This document shows, piece after piece, positions 40,302-47,825 of a stretch of DNA of 47,825 nt; position 1 is the stretch's first letter, and each line of letters begins with the position of its first letter. Source of the DNA: Dankookia rubra (GTDB lineage: Bacteria; Pseudomonadota; Alphaproteobacteria; Acetobacterales; Acetobacteraceae); NCBI RefSeq assembly GCF_004355005.1, contig NZ_SMSJ01000044.1, positions 1 to 47,825 on the forward strand, written 5' to 3'. The notes under the pieces were generated by a model that saw only the letters and a program-made list of their open reading frames with translations, made no database searches and was not told the DNA's origin. Position numbers and translations under genes: made by a program.

Positions 40302-41864
40302 ATGAGCCCCATCACCATGACACGGCGCGGCCTCCTCGGCGGTGCCCTCGCCCTCGCCGCGCCGCGGCTCGCCGGCGCGGAGCCCGGCGGCAGCCTGACG
40401 GTGGTGCTGGAATCGGAAGCGGTGATCCTCGATCCGCATGCGACCACTGCGGCGATCACGCGCAGCTTCGGCTACCACGTCTTCGACACGCTCTTCTCGA
40501 TGGATGCGAAGGGCAATATCCATCCGCAGATGGTCGAGGGATTCGTGGCCGGCGCCGATGGCCTCGACTGGGAATTCACCCTGCGCGACGGCCTGGCCTG
40601 GCACGACGGCGCGGCGGTGACGGCGGCCGATTGCGTGGCGTCGCTGCGCCGCTGGATGCCGCGCGACAGCCTCGGCCGCATGCTGCTGGCCTCGGCCGCC
40701 GAGCTGCGCGCGCTCGATGCCCGCCGCTTCGCGCTGCGGCTGAGATCGCCCTTCCCGCTGATGCTGGAGGTGCTCGGCAAGCCCAATGCGCCGGTGCCCT
40801 TCATGCTGCCGGAACGCGTCATCCGCGCCGCCGGCGAGGGCCGCATCACCGAGATCACGGGCTCCGGCCCCTTCGCCTTCCAGGCCGGCGAGTGGCGCAC
40901 CGGCGACCGCATGACGCTGCTCCGCAACCCGCGCTACCGGCCGCGCGCCGAGCGCGCCGATTTCCTCGCCGGGGGCAAGCAGGTGCGGATCGCGCAGCTC
41001 GTCCTCAAGGTCATGCCGGATGACGGCACCGCCGCCACCGCGCTGCTGGCCGGCGAGGTGGACTACATGCAGTACCTGCCTTTCGACCGCATCGCGCAGC
41101 TCGAGCGCAACCGCGCGATACGGGTGATGCAGCTCGGCGGCATCGACATGTTCCAGGGCAATTTCCGCCTCAACCACGCCAGCGGCCCCTTCACCGACCC
41201 TGCGGTGCGGCGGGTGCTGTGGAAGCTGGTGGACCAGGCGGAGATCCTCCAGGCGATCGGCATCCCGGAACGCTTCTCCGTCCGCGCCTGCCCGTCCTTC
41301 TGGATGTGCGGGGCGCCGGAGGAAACCGCCGCCGGCGCCGAGGCGGCGCAGGTCTCGGTCGAGGCGGCGCGGGCCGCGCTCGGCCGCACCGCCTATCGGG
41401 GCGAGCCGGTGGTGATGCTGCAGACCTCGGGCTCCATCTCGCAGATCGCCGGCCAGGTGCTGGCGGCGAAGATGCGCGAGGCCGGCTTCACGGTGGAGGA
41501 GCAGGTGATGGACTGGGGCACCTTGCTGGCGCGCCGCGGCAAGCGGGAGGGCTGGAGCCTCTTCCCCGTCTATTCCAACGGCGTCGACATGGCCTCGCCG
41601 CTCAACCATTTCTACGTCGCCAACAACTGCGCGGACTATCCGGGCTGGAGCTGCGATCCGGCGATGGGCGGGATGCTGGAGGCCTATGCCGCGGCGCCCG
41701 ATGCCGCGGCGCGCCGCCCGATCGCCGAGCGCATCCAGCGTGCCGCCTACGACCTCGTGCCCAGCGTCATGTGGGGCCAGTTCTCCCGCCCCGCCGGCTA
41801 CCGCACGCGGCTGCGCGAGCTGATCCCCTCGAGCTTCCCGATCTTCTGGCAGGCGGCGGTCTAG
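40302..41864 (+). CDS. ABC transporter substrate-binding protein, peptide/nickel (SBP_bac_5) type
   Basis: A 520-residue exported receptor with a twin-arginine-like leader (MTRRGLLGGALALAAPRLAG). Family blocks: LTVVLESEAVILDPHATTAA, GYHVFDTLFSMDAKGNIHPQ, LDWEFTLRDGLAWHDGAAVT, then AADCVASLRRW, and GSGPFAFQAGEWRTGDRMTL. The C-terminal NHFYVANNCADYPGWSCDPA is typical of this group. No dpp/opp permease genes are adjacent, so it is an orphan or works with a distant transporter. ATG 40317 (MTRRGL) is an alternative start that would leave a cleaner leader. Confidence 0.92.
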   Translation: MSPITMTRRGLLGGALALAAPRLAGAEPGGSLTVVLESEAVILDPHATTAAITRSFGYHVFDTLFSMDAKGNIHPQMVEGFVAGADGLDWEFTLRDGLAWHDGAAVTAADCVASLRRWMPRDSLGRMLLASAAELRALDARRFALRLRSPFPLMLEVLGKPNAPVPFMLPERVIRAAGEGRITEITGSGPFAFQAGEWRTGDRMTLLRNPRYRPRAERADFLAGGKQVRIAQLVLKVMPDDGTAATALLAGEVDYMQYLPFDRIAQLERNRAIRVMQLGGIDMFQGNFRLNHASGPFTDPAVRRVLWKLVDQAEILQAIGIPERFSVRACPSFWMCGAPEETAAGAEAAQVSVEAARAALGRTAYRGEPVVMLQTSGSISQIAGQVLAAKMREAGFTVEEQVMDWGTLLARRGKREGWSLFPVYSNGVDMASPLNHFYVANNCADYPGWSCDPAMGGMLEAYAAAPDAAARRPIAERIQRAAYDLVPSVMWGQFSRPAGYRTRLRELIPSSFPIFWQAAV

Positions 41865-42059
41865 GCGCGCGGGACGCCGGTCGCGCCGGCCGATCGAGGT
41901 TTTCCCAGGGGCGCAGGATCGCCGCATGACGGAACTCGATCGGGGAGGCGGCCGCCGGCGATCCGGCGCCGCGTCTGCAACGGCGTGGCGTTCGGAAGTG
42001 AAGGCCACGCCGCTGGTGTTCCTTGATCCCGGAGCAGAGTCACGCGTCCCCGCGATCTG

Positions 42060-42893
42060 CTAGGGCAGGCGAAGCGGGACGGCGGGGTGCCAGCCAAGCC
42101 GCACCAGCGCGCCACCCACGGCGAAGCCCGTCATGAAAACGAGCGCGACCGCCGCCACCGGCCGCCGCGACCTGTGCCAGGCACGGCGCGCGGCCGGGAC
42201 GAGCGGCCGGGCTAGCAGGAGAACCGGGACCGCGAGGAAGGCGGTCCAGGCGACCAGGAAGGGCGCGGCAGGCGGCCGCCAGCCGAGCCGCGCCAATCCG
42301 CGGCCCAGGATGAAGGCCGCCGTGAAGACAAGCGCCGCCGCCGCTGCCAGCCGGATGGGCCGGTGTCGCGCCTGCAGCGCGGCGCGGATGGCGGGCCGCG
42401 ACAGCAGGCGGGACGCACCGAGGAAGAAGCCCAGGGCCGTCATGGTCACCAGCGGCGGGATGGTCATGAGGACCGCCCCGCGGCCGGCCAGCGGGCCGAG
42501 GAAGCTGGCGGCGAAGAAGGCCCCCGTCATGGGATTCGTCGCCGCGGTGAGAAACCCGATCGCCGCCGCCGCGGCGTCCCGCTGCCGGCCCGGAACGACG
42601 CCGGGCTCGGGAGGACCTTGCCGGCCGATGGTGAACGCCACCCAGAGCAGCATGGCCGCGCCGACGACGCTTCCCGCCGCGCGCCACCACGCCACGGCCG
42701 AGACCAGCTGCGCGGTGCCGAGAAGCACCGCGCTCAGCGTGCCCGCGCCAAGCGCGGCCCCGACACAGAGCGAAGTCACCCCGCGCAGGCCGTGCAGCGC
42801 CGCCATGCTGCCGATGGCGAAGAGATTCGGTCCCGGCGTGGCGAGGAGGGCGCAGTAGGCGGCGAGGAACTCGACGAGCTCTACGGCCGGCAT
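42060..42893 (-). CDS. LysE-family translocator
   Basis: A 277-residue inner-membrane exporter. The N-terminus FLAAYCALLATPGPNLFAIG is the LysE/RhtB signature, followed by LRGVTSLCVGAALGAGTLSA and further helices; FLTAATNPMTGAFFAASFLG is the second conserved block. Beyond the usual 200 residues it carries two extra repeated units, LVFTAAFILGRGLARLGWRP and LVFMTGFAVGGALVRLGWHP, which look like an internal duplication of one helix-turn. The gene start overlaps the end of the small secreted protein gene by 13 bases. Substrate unknown, amino acid or similar. Confidence 0.88.
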   Translation of the reverse strand: MPAVELVEFLAAYCALLATPGPNLFAIGSMAALHGLRGVTSLCVGAALGAGTLSAVLLGTAQLVSAVAWWRAAGSVVGAAMLLWVAFTIGRQGPPEPGVVPGRQRDAAAAAIGFLTAATNPMTGAFFAASFLGPLAGRGAVLMTIPPLVTMTALGFFLGASRLLSRPAIRAALQARHRPIRLAAAAALVFTAAFILGRGLARLGWRPPAAPFLVAWTAFLAVPVLLLARPLVPAARRAWHRSRRPVAAVALVFMTGFAVGGALVRLGWHPAVPLRLP

Positions 42894-43207
42894 GGGTCGA
42901 TGGTGGCGTAGCCGACGGTGTCCCTTTCAGGATCGCCGGTCACCGGCCCGAAGTGTCGGGTCTCCTTCGAATAGATCGGCCGGCAGTTCCCCGGGGCGAA
43001 GCCCGGGATGGCCTTGTCGGCGTCGGTGGTGGCCGGCCGGGGCGAGCTCTCCGCTCCCGCATTGGCATCCGGGATGGGGCGGCTCGCCTCCGCGCCTGGC
43101 GCCGCCTGCGGCGGCTGCGGCGCTGTCGAACCTGGCTGGTTCTGCTGCGCGGATGCGACGGCTGCGAATGCGAGGACGATTGACGCTGCGGCTGAAATGC
43201 GAAGCAT
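42881..43207 (-). CDS. Small secreted proline/alanine-rich protein, unknown
   Basis: A 108-residue frame starting MLRISAAASIVLAFAAVASA, a standard signal peptide, followed by a Q/P/A-rich linker (QQNQPGSTAPQPPQAAPGAE) and a compact tail with PGNCRPIYSKETRHFGPVTG and DPCRP. Two Cys in the tail could form a disulfide. I do not recognise the family. It overlaps and precedes the LysE gene, which suggests coupled translation. ATG 43228 is a weaker alternative start. Confidence 0.6.
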   Translation of the reverse strand: MLRISAAASIVLAFAAVASAQQNQPGSTAPQPPQAAPGAEASRPIPDANAGAESSPRPATTDADKAIPGFAPGNCRPIYSKETRHFGPVTGDPERDTVGYATIDPCRP

Positions 43208-43630
43208 GAACGCTGTCTCCCTCCACATGGTCGGGGATCGACAAACGCCGCGGCGGATGCGCGAGATGCGTGTGCTGGACAGCACTGTGCGCGAGCACAC
43301 CTGTGGCAACGCCCATGGTTCCGCCCTGCGGCGTCGCGTGCCACCGCGCAGGGTCCGGCGAACGGAGCGACGCCGGCCGGCGCGCTTTCACCCTGGCCGG
43401 GCCGTGCGCTTCCGCGATGCGCCTCCGCCGCCTGCCGCGCCGGCAATCCCGCGCGGGCTCCGTCGCGCGCTGGCGGGGTGACCGGGGCGCGACGGCGCCG
43501 GACATCAAGGCGTGGCGTCCCGCCGTGCCACACCGGCCGGCGCGGTTCGGTCGGGCTGCCGGATCTTTGGCGGCGCTGGGGAAGGGCGCTGCACCGCCGG
43601 CTTGGCCCGGCCTTCGGCGAGCAGGACGGT
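43208..43630. other. Long intergenic region, nothing identified
   Basis: About 420 bases between the small secreted protein gene (minus) and the end of the GntR gene (minus). It must contain the promoter of the secreted-protein/LysE pair. It has several short GC-rich repeats (GGCCGGCGCG, CGCCGCCTGCCGCGCC) but no convincing gene, terminator or RNA. Confidence 0.4.
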
Positions 43631-44410
43631 CTATCCGCCCGCCGCGCCCGGCCGCCCCGCCGCCTGCCGCTCCATCCGGTCGAGCAGCGCGACGAGGTTC
43701 GCCCCGCCCTCCGTCAGGTCGGCCTCGAGCGCCTTCCGTGCCGCCAGCGCGTCGCGCGCCCGCAGCGCGTCGAGGATATCGAGGTGCCGGTGCCGGCCGG
43801 GATAGCCCGGCACCGCATCGGGGTAGAGATAGGCGTGCAGCGGGCCGCAGCGCAGCCAGAGCCCCTCGATGATCAGCAGCAGCTCCGGCATCCCGGCGGC
43901 GCGGTAGAGCCCGTGGTGGAAGGCCCAATTGGCGCGGTTCGCCGCGGCGCCCTCTTCCCGCGCCTCGGCGGTGGCCAGGGCGACGTGGCAGGCGGCGAGG
44001 TCCTCGATCGCCGCAGGGGCGATGCGCAGCGCGGCGGCCTCGGCGGCGAGGCCCTCCAGCTCGGCGCGGATGGTTTGCAGCTCCAGGTACTGGTCGAGCG
44101 TCAGCCCGGCGACCGTGATGGCCCGCGCCGCTTCCTGCCGCAGCACGCGTTCGCGCACGAGCTGCATCAGCGCCTCCCGCACCGAGGTCTCGGAGACCTG
44201 CATCGCGGCGGCGAGGGCGCGGACCTTCAGCCGGTGGCCGGGCCGGAGGCGCCCCTCGAACAGGGCCTGGCGCAGCTCGTCATGGACGCGGTTGGTCAGG
44301 TTGTCGCGGCCGAGCGGGGCGACGAAGTCGGGCACCGCGGCGGACCGCGGCCCCGGGTTGCCGCGCCCTGCGTCGCTCCGCTCCCCGGCCTGGCTCATCC
44401 CCTCTGCCAC
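43631..44410 (-). CDS. GntR/FadR-family transcriptional regulator (FCD domain)
   Basis: A 259-residue regulator: winged helix at residues 36-100 (LTNRVHDELRQALFEGRLRP, GHRLKVRALAAAMQVSETSV, then REALMQLVRERVL) and an FCD effector domain (RANWAFHHGLYRAAGMPELL, then the HRHLDILDALRARD helix with metal-binding His). The first codon is GTG 44410 (the next ATG is 44398). FCD regulators sense carboxylates such as pyruvate, glucarate or lactate. No obvious target lies next to it except the secreted protein/LysE pair downstream. Confidence 0.9.
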   Translation of the reverse strand: MAEGMSQAGERSDAGRGNPGPRSAAVPDFVAPLGRDNLTNRVHDELRQALFEGRLRPGHRLKVRALAAAMQVSETSVREALMQLVRERVLRQEAARAITVAGLTLDQYLELQTIRAELEGLAAEAAALRIAPAAIEDLAACHVALATAEAREEGAAANRANWAFHHGLYRAAGMPELLLIIEGLWLRCGPLHAYLYPDAVPGYPGRHRHLDILDALRARDALAARKALEADLTEGGANLVALLDRMERQAAGRPGAAGG

Positions 44411-44499
44411 GCGACCACCGCCCCGGATCGTTGCGGGCCCAGTCTAGCCCGCGGCCGGGCCGAAAGGAACCGGTCAGGCGACGGATCGCCGGCCGGGCG

Positions 44500-45079
44500 G
44501 GGCCGGATCGACAGCGCCGCGGGGGTGGACGCCTTTGTCGGATCGGGCGCGCCGCCCGCGGTCGAGTGCGCGCTGCTCGGCGCGGTGCCGGAGCCCTGGG
44601 AGGGCTGGCCTTCCATCGCGGTGATGCGGCGACTCGGCCTGCTGATCGGCTCGGTCTGGTTCAAGCTCTGGCGCGCCGCGGCGCCGGCGGTGGTCGGCGC
44701 GGAGAACCTCGGCACGCTGCGCTACGACGACGGCGCGGGCGGCGACCTGCTCCGCATCGCGCCGGGGGCGGAGGCGCTGCTGGCGGCGGCGCAGGGCGAC
44801 GGGACCGGCGGCGGCGGCAACAACTGGGCGGTCGGGCCGGCGCGCAGCGCGACCGGGCGGCCGGTGCTGGCCGGCGACCCGCACCGGGTCTTCGAGATTG
44901 CCAACATGTACGCCCAGCACCGCCTGGCCTGCGCCGAGTTCGACCTGGCGGGCGTCCGCGAAGTGGCGATCCTCCGCGATGGGGCCCGCCGCGTGATCGT
45001 GCCGGCGACGGCGCTGTGGGACGACTTCCTCGCGGCTACCGGGGTCGATCTCGGCGAGCGGTCGCAGCCGGCGCACTAG
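44500..45079 (+). pseudogene. In-frame chimera: penicillin-acylase fragment fused to VapB antitoxin tail
   Basis: The frame 44525-44953 reads VDAFVGSGAPPAVECALLGA, then WPSIAVMRRLGLLIGSVWFK and GGGGNNWAVGPARSATGRPV up to MYAQHRLACAEFDLAG. This is the alpha-chain end and start of the beta chain of a penicillin-acylase-family hydrolase. The nucleophilic Ser (GGSNNW in the family) is Gly (GGC). At about 44954 it passes in frame into REVAILRDGARRVIVPATAL, then WDDFLAATGVDLGERSQPAH, the C-terminal half of a VapB antitoxin, directly before a vapC gene. Neither partner is complete; no start codon or DNA-binding half of VapB is present. Confidence 0.78.
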
Positions 45080-45096
45080 GCCCGCGAGCCGTTCTG

Positions 45097-45504
45097 ATGC
45101 CGCGGAACATGCTGGATGCAACTTTCTGCATCCGGCTGCCCCGCGACCGGCCACAGGGTCTGCGCCCCCGATTCACCGCTGAGGCGGAGACCCTTTGCAT
45201 CTCGACAATCACCTTGACGGAACTCCTGCATGGCGCGGCCAGACTTGCGCGGCCGGTCGAGAACCGCCGTGCAGTGGAAGGGCTCGTGGGCCGCCTCGTG
45301 GTCCTCGCCCTCGACGAGGATGCCGCTGCCCATGCCGGGGAGATTCACGCCGATCTCGCGCGACGCGGGCAGCTCATCGGGCCCTTCGGCATCCTCATCG
45401 CCGGCCATGCACGCAGCCGGGGCCTGGTGGTGATCACCGGCAATCTCGGTGAGTTCCAACACGTCGACGGAGTGCGGGCCGAGGATTGGCTTGCCCCGAC
45501 CTGA
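45097..45504 (+). CDS. VapC-type PIN-domain protein, probably inactive
   Basis: A 135-residue PIN-domain protein: MPRNMLDATFCIRLPRDRPQ, CISTITLTELLHGAARLARP, then IGPFGILIAGHARSRGLVVI and TGNLGEFQHVDGVRAEDWL. VapC toxins cut RNA using acidic residues. The first Asp (MLD) and Glu (TEL) are kept, but the Asp usually found in GPFD is Gly (GPFG), TNN is TGN, and LDTN is LDAT. The start lies 17 bases after the VapB-tail stop. The cognate antitoxin has lost its front half, so survival of an inactive toxin is coherent. Confidence 0.8.
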   Translation: MPRNMLDATFCIRLPRDRPQGLRPRFTAEAETLCISTITLTELLHGAARLARPVENRRAVEGLVGRLVVLALDEDAAAHAGEIHADLARRGQLIGPFGILIAGHARSRGLVVITGNLGEFQHVDGVRAEDWLAPT

Positions 45505-45718
45505 CCCGCCGCCAGGTCATCCGCACGGCCAGCAGTGCCAAGGACCGATGGCTTGTCGGCGCCGGATTGGCTCCGCACAGGCCCGTCGCGCGGTCCGCCT
45601 CACCGCTGATAAGCCCCGCCTCCGATGCCCGAGGGAGCTTCTTGGCACGCCTCTCCCAACACGCGTTCTCGGCGCTTACGACGTAAGCGGGCTCATGCCG
45701 ACGTCATGGCGAACCTGC

Positions 45719-46909
45719 CTATGGAAGCTTTGCGGCCACCTCGTCCGTGTGCTCGCCAAGCCGGGGCGCCGGGCGGTCGCTGCGGGGCGGCGTCCGCGAC
45801 ATGCGGATCGGGTTGGCGATCACCCGGACCGGTGGTCCGTCCGGGCGCGCGACCTCCCGCACCAGCCCGCGCGCGATGACCTGCGGGTCGGCGAAGACCT
45901 GGGCAAGGGTATTGATCGGACTGGCCGGCACGCCGGCGGCATCGAACAGGGCCTGGCATTCCGCCAGGCTCCGGTCACGCAAGGCCTGGCCGATCAACGG
46001 CGCCAGGACATCGGCATGCCGGAGACGGCCGGCATTCCGCGCGAAACGGGCATCCGCTGACACTTCCGGCATCCGGAGCGCCGCGCAGAAGCTGCGGAAT
46101 TGTGCGTCGTTGCCGACGATGATCATCAGGTCGCCGTCGGCGCAGCGGAAGCTGTCGCTCGGATAGACCGTCGCCAGGCGATTGCCGGCGCGGGGTGGCA
46201 CCCGGCCGGTGGCGAGATAGCCGAGGCCGAGATTGGTCAGGCCGGCCACCTGCACGTCGAGCAGCGCCATGTCGATATGCTGGCCGAGGCCGGACCGGTC
46301 GCGTTCCCGTAGCGCCGCGAGGATGGCGACGTCGGCGTAGAGCGCGGTCATCTGGTCGGCGACGGCGATGCCGGACTTGCGCGGCCCGCCGCCGGGCGCA
46401 TCGTCGGGGTTGCCGGTGATGCTCATCAGCCCGCCCATGCCCTGGACGATGGTGTCGTAGCCCGGCCGCGGCGCGTAGGGGCCGGTCTGCCCGAAGCCGG
46501 TGATGGAGCAATAGACCAGCCGCGGATTGGCCGCCGACAGCGTCGGGTAATCCAGGCCGTATTTCGCCAGGGTGCCGACCTTGTAGTTCTCGATAAGCAC
46601 GTCGGAGGTGGCGGCGAGACGCGCCACCAGCGCCTGCCCCTCCGGCACCGCGATATCCGCCACGACCGAACGCTTGCCGCGGTTGCAGGTCCAGAAACAG
46701 ACCGAGTCGTCGAGTGGCCTGGGCGGGGGATCGGCGACGAAGGGCGGCGCCCATTCGCGGGTGTCGTCGCCGCGTCCGGGCCGCTCCACCTTGATCACGT
46801 CGGCGCCGAGATCAGCCAGTATCTGCCCGGCCAGCGGCCCGGCCATGACCCGGGACATGTCGAGCACGCGGAGCCCGTCGAGGGCGCCGCCCGGAGCTTG
46901 CGTCGTCAT
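45719..46909 (-). CDS. CaiB/BaiF-family CoA-transferase (class III)
   Basis: A 396-residue cytoplasmic CoA-transferase. The N-terminal LDGLRVLDMSRVMAGPLAGQ, then DLGADVIKVERPGRGDDTRE, is diagnostic. Further blocks are NRGKRSVVADIAVPEGQALV, VLIENYKVGTLAKYGLDY, SITGFGQTGPYAPRPGYDTI, and DQMTALYADVAILAALRERD in the domain with the catalytic Asp. It moves CoA between acids and is translated after an enoyl-CoA hydratase gene (5-base gap), so the pair handles an acyl-CoA substrate. Gene-free sequence of about 210 bases separates it from the vapC gene. Confidence 0.93.
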   Translation of the reverse strand: MTTQAPGGALDGLRVLDMSRVMAGPLAGQILADLGADVIKVERPGRGDDTREWAPPFVADPPPRPLDDSVCFWTCNRGKRSVVADIAVPEGQALVARLAATSDVLIENYKVGTLAKYGLDYPTLSAANPRLVYCSITGFGQTGPYAPRPGYDTIVQGMGGLMSITGNPDDAPGGGPRKSGIAVADQMTALYADVAILAALRERDRSGLGQHIDMALLDVQVAGLTNLGLGYLATGRVPPRAGNRLATVYPSDSFRCADGDLMIIVGNDAQFRSFCAALRMPEVSADARFARNAGRLRHADVLAPLIGQALRDRSLAECQALFDAAGVPASPINTLAQVFADPQVIARGLVREVARPDGPPVRVIANPIRMSRTPPRSDRPAPRLGEHTDEVAAKLP

Positions 46910-46914
46910 CGCCG

Positions 46915-47682
46915 CTACCGCCCGGTCCAGCGGGGCTTCCGCTTCTCGGCGAAGGCCGACAGGCCTTCCCGGCAATCCTCGGTGCCGAAGACGGTGGAGA
47001 CCAGGTCCACGGCGGACTCTGCCCCCTCGTGGTAGCCGGCGGCGGCGGCCCGCAGGAAGGCTGCCTTGCCGAGCCGCATGAGCGTCGGCGACTTGGCGGC
47101 GAAGATGGCGGCGGTGCGGCGCGCCTCGGCCATCAGTTCTGCCTCCGGTACATGGCGGCTGACCAAGCCCAGCGACACCGCCTCCGTGACGTCGAAGCTG
47201 CGGCCGCTGAACAGCAGGTCGAAGGCGCGGTGCCGGCCGACGATGCGTGGCAGGTGGTGGAAATGGATCGCCGGCAGCAGGCCGACATCGACCTCCGGAT
47301 AGCCGAAGCTGGCATGGTCGGCAGCCAGGATCATGTCGCAGGTGATGGCGATCGACATGCCGGCGCCACGGGCCGCGCCGCCGATGGCTGCGATGGAGGG
47401 CTTGCCGAGGGCGGACTGCGCCTCGCTGATCCGGACATAGATCTTGCCGACGACGCGGTGCGCATCCGCCGGCGTGCCGCGCAGGAAGGCGGGCAGGTCG
47501 AGCCCGGCGCAGAAGCGACCGGGAATGCCGCTCGAGAGGATGACGGCGCGCACCGCGGGATCGCGGCGCGCACGGTCCATCGCCTCGATCAGGGCATCCA
47601 GGAAGGCTTCGGTGATCGCGTTCACCGGGGCGTTGTTGAACAGGATCTCCGCGACCCCGTCCTGGACCTCGTAGTCGATCAC
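46915..47682 (-). CDS. Enoyl-CoA hydratase/isomerase family protein
   Basis: A 255-residue crotonase. The oxyanion-hole segments are VILSSGIPGRFCAGLDLPAF and AIGGAARGAGMSIAITCDMI, then FGYPEVDVGLLPAIHFHHLP. The catalytic Glu pattern seen in hydratases is only partly clear, so another crotonase activity is possible. The start is GTG 47682 (VIDYEVQDGVAEILFNNAPV) with GGGAGGGGAGG upstream. It is the first gene of the operon with the CaiB-type transferase. Confidence 0.92.
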   Translation of the reverse strand: MIDYEVQDGVAEILFNNAPVNAITEAFLDALIEAMDRARRDPAVRAVILSSGIPGRFCAGLDLPAFLRGTPADAHRVVGKIYVRISEAQSALGKPSIAAIGGAARGAGMSIAITCDMILAADHASFGYPEVDVGLLPAIHFHHLPRIVGRHRAFDLLFSGRSFDVTEAVSLGLVSRHVPEAELMAEARRTAAIFAAKSPTLMRLGKAAFLRAAAAGYHEGAESAVDLVSTVFGTEDCREGLSAFAEKRKPRWTGR

Positions 47683-47763
47683 CTTGGCCTCCCCTCCCGC
47701 TCCTGCAGGGCAATCTAGCCGCTCTTATTCATCACGGGCCTACGGTGCGGCTGGCGGGCGTGG

Positions 47764-47787
47764 CGTAAACTGCTGATTGCGTTTACG
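47764..47787. promoter_or_regulatory. Inverted repeat upstream of the enoyl-CoA hydratase operon
   Basis: CGTAAAC-(10 bases)-GTTTACG is a perfect 7-base dyad about 80 bases upstream of the operon start. Its AT-rich arms stand out in this genome. Candidate operator for a TetR- or GntR-type regulator; the regulator is not identified. Confidence 0.45.
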
Positions 47788-47825
47788 GATTTGGGTGTCG
47801 AGACCAACCCGCAGCACCTCAGGCC

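Noticed and set aside
40275-42008. Minus-strand open frame of nearly 580 codons across the peptide-type receptor
   Set aside because: Shadow of the plus-strand gene at 40302; the translation is His/Arg-rich and has no recognisable fold.

Overview
The window is uniformly very GC-rich and has a dense gene layout. It carries many periplasmic solute receptors (one Bug-type, one TRAP, two ABC-type), CoA-ligase/CaiB/enoyl-CoA hydratase genes, a Phd/VapC module and IS3-family remnants. This fits a metabolically versatile soil or water alphaproteobacterium, most likely a Roseomonas-like member of the Acetobacteraceae. That placement is inference from gene content and base composition; there is no rRNA marker. 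I saw no rRNA or tRNA gene, no CRISPR array, no phage structural genes and no replication origin.

Layout. 0-2.6 kb: the end of an NDP-forming acyl-CoA synthetase followed by a Bug receptor. 2.6-8.3 kb: a minus-strand set (DoxX, cupin, SMP-30 lactonase, VOC protein, degraded stretch, SDR) diverges from a plus-strand GMC oxidoreductase; together they look like an alcohol or sugar oxidation and lactone hydrolysis module. 8.3-16.5 kb: a tight minus-strand group in transcription order zwf, GH15 glucoamylase-like, glycogen-debranching-like enzyme, MGH1-type glucosidase; it joins alpha-glucan or trehalose breakdown to the first step of the oxidative pentose phosphate or Entner-Doudoroff route. 16.5-19.2 kb: a gene graveyard with a shattered PAS/HATPase/REC hybrid histidine kinase, two IS3-family transposase remnants and one small intact membrane ORF. 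19.3-21.9 kb: SirB1-like protein, glutathione synthetase, and a Phd-type antitoxin whose VapC toxin has an in-frame amber codon. 22-25.2 kb: a putative secreted protein with a probable frameshift, an alkene reductase, alanine dehydrogenase and a DUF486 membrane protein. 25.4-34.2 kb: a full-length transketolase diverges from a LysR regulator, followed by an SDR, a split transketolase and a DctPQM TRAP transporter. This is the most system-like locus: uptake, oxidation and ketol transfer of an unidentified carbohydrate. 34.3-42 kb: a degraded ATP-grasp gene, an orphan ABC receptor, a monooxygenase with an extra N-terminal domain, a second old-yellow-enzyme homologue, a truncated SDR and an orphan peptide-type receptor. 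42-47.8 kb: LysE exporter, small secreted protein, GntR/FadR regulator, a penicillin-acylase/VapB chimera followed by a VapC with altered active-site positions, and a CaiB/enoyl-CoA hydratase pair.

Two themes stand out. One is carbohydrate handling: the GMC/lactonase module, the glucan/zwf cluster and the transketolase/TRAP cluster lie within about 30 kb. The other is decay: at least eight broken genes are recognisable, several with identifiable lesions (frameshifts, amber codons, an internal deletion, an in-frame chimera). All functional calls come from reading the sequence and remembered family motifs; no database search was run.
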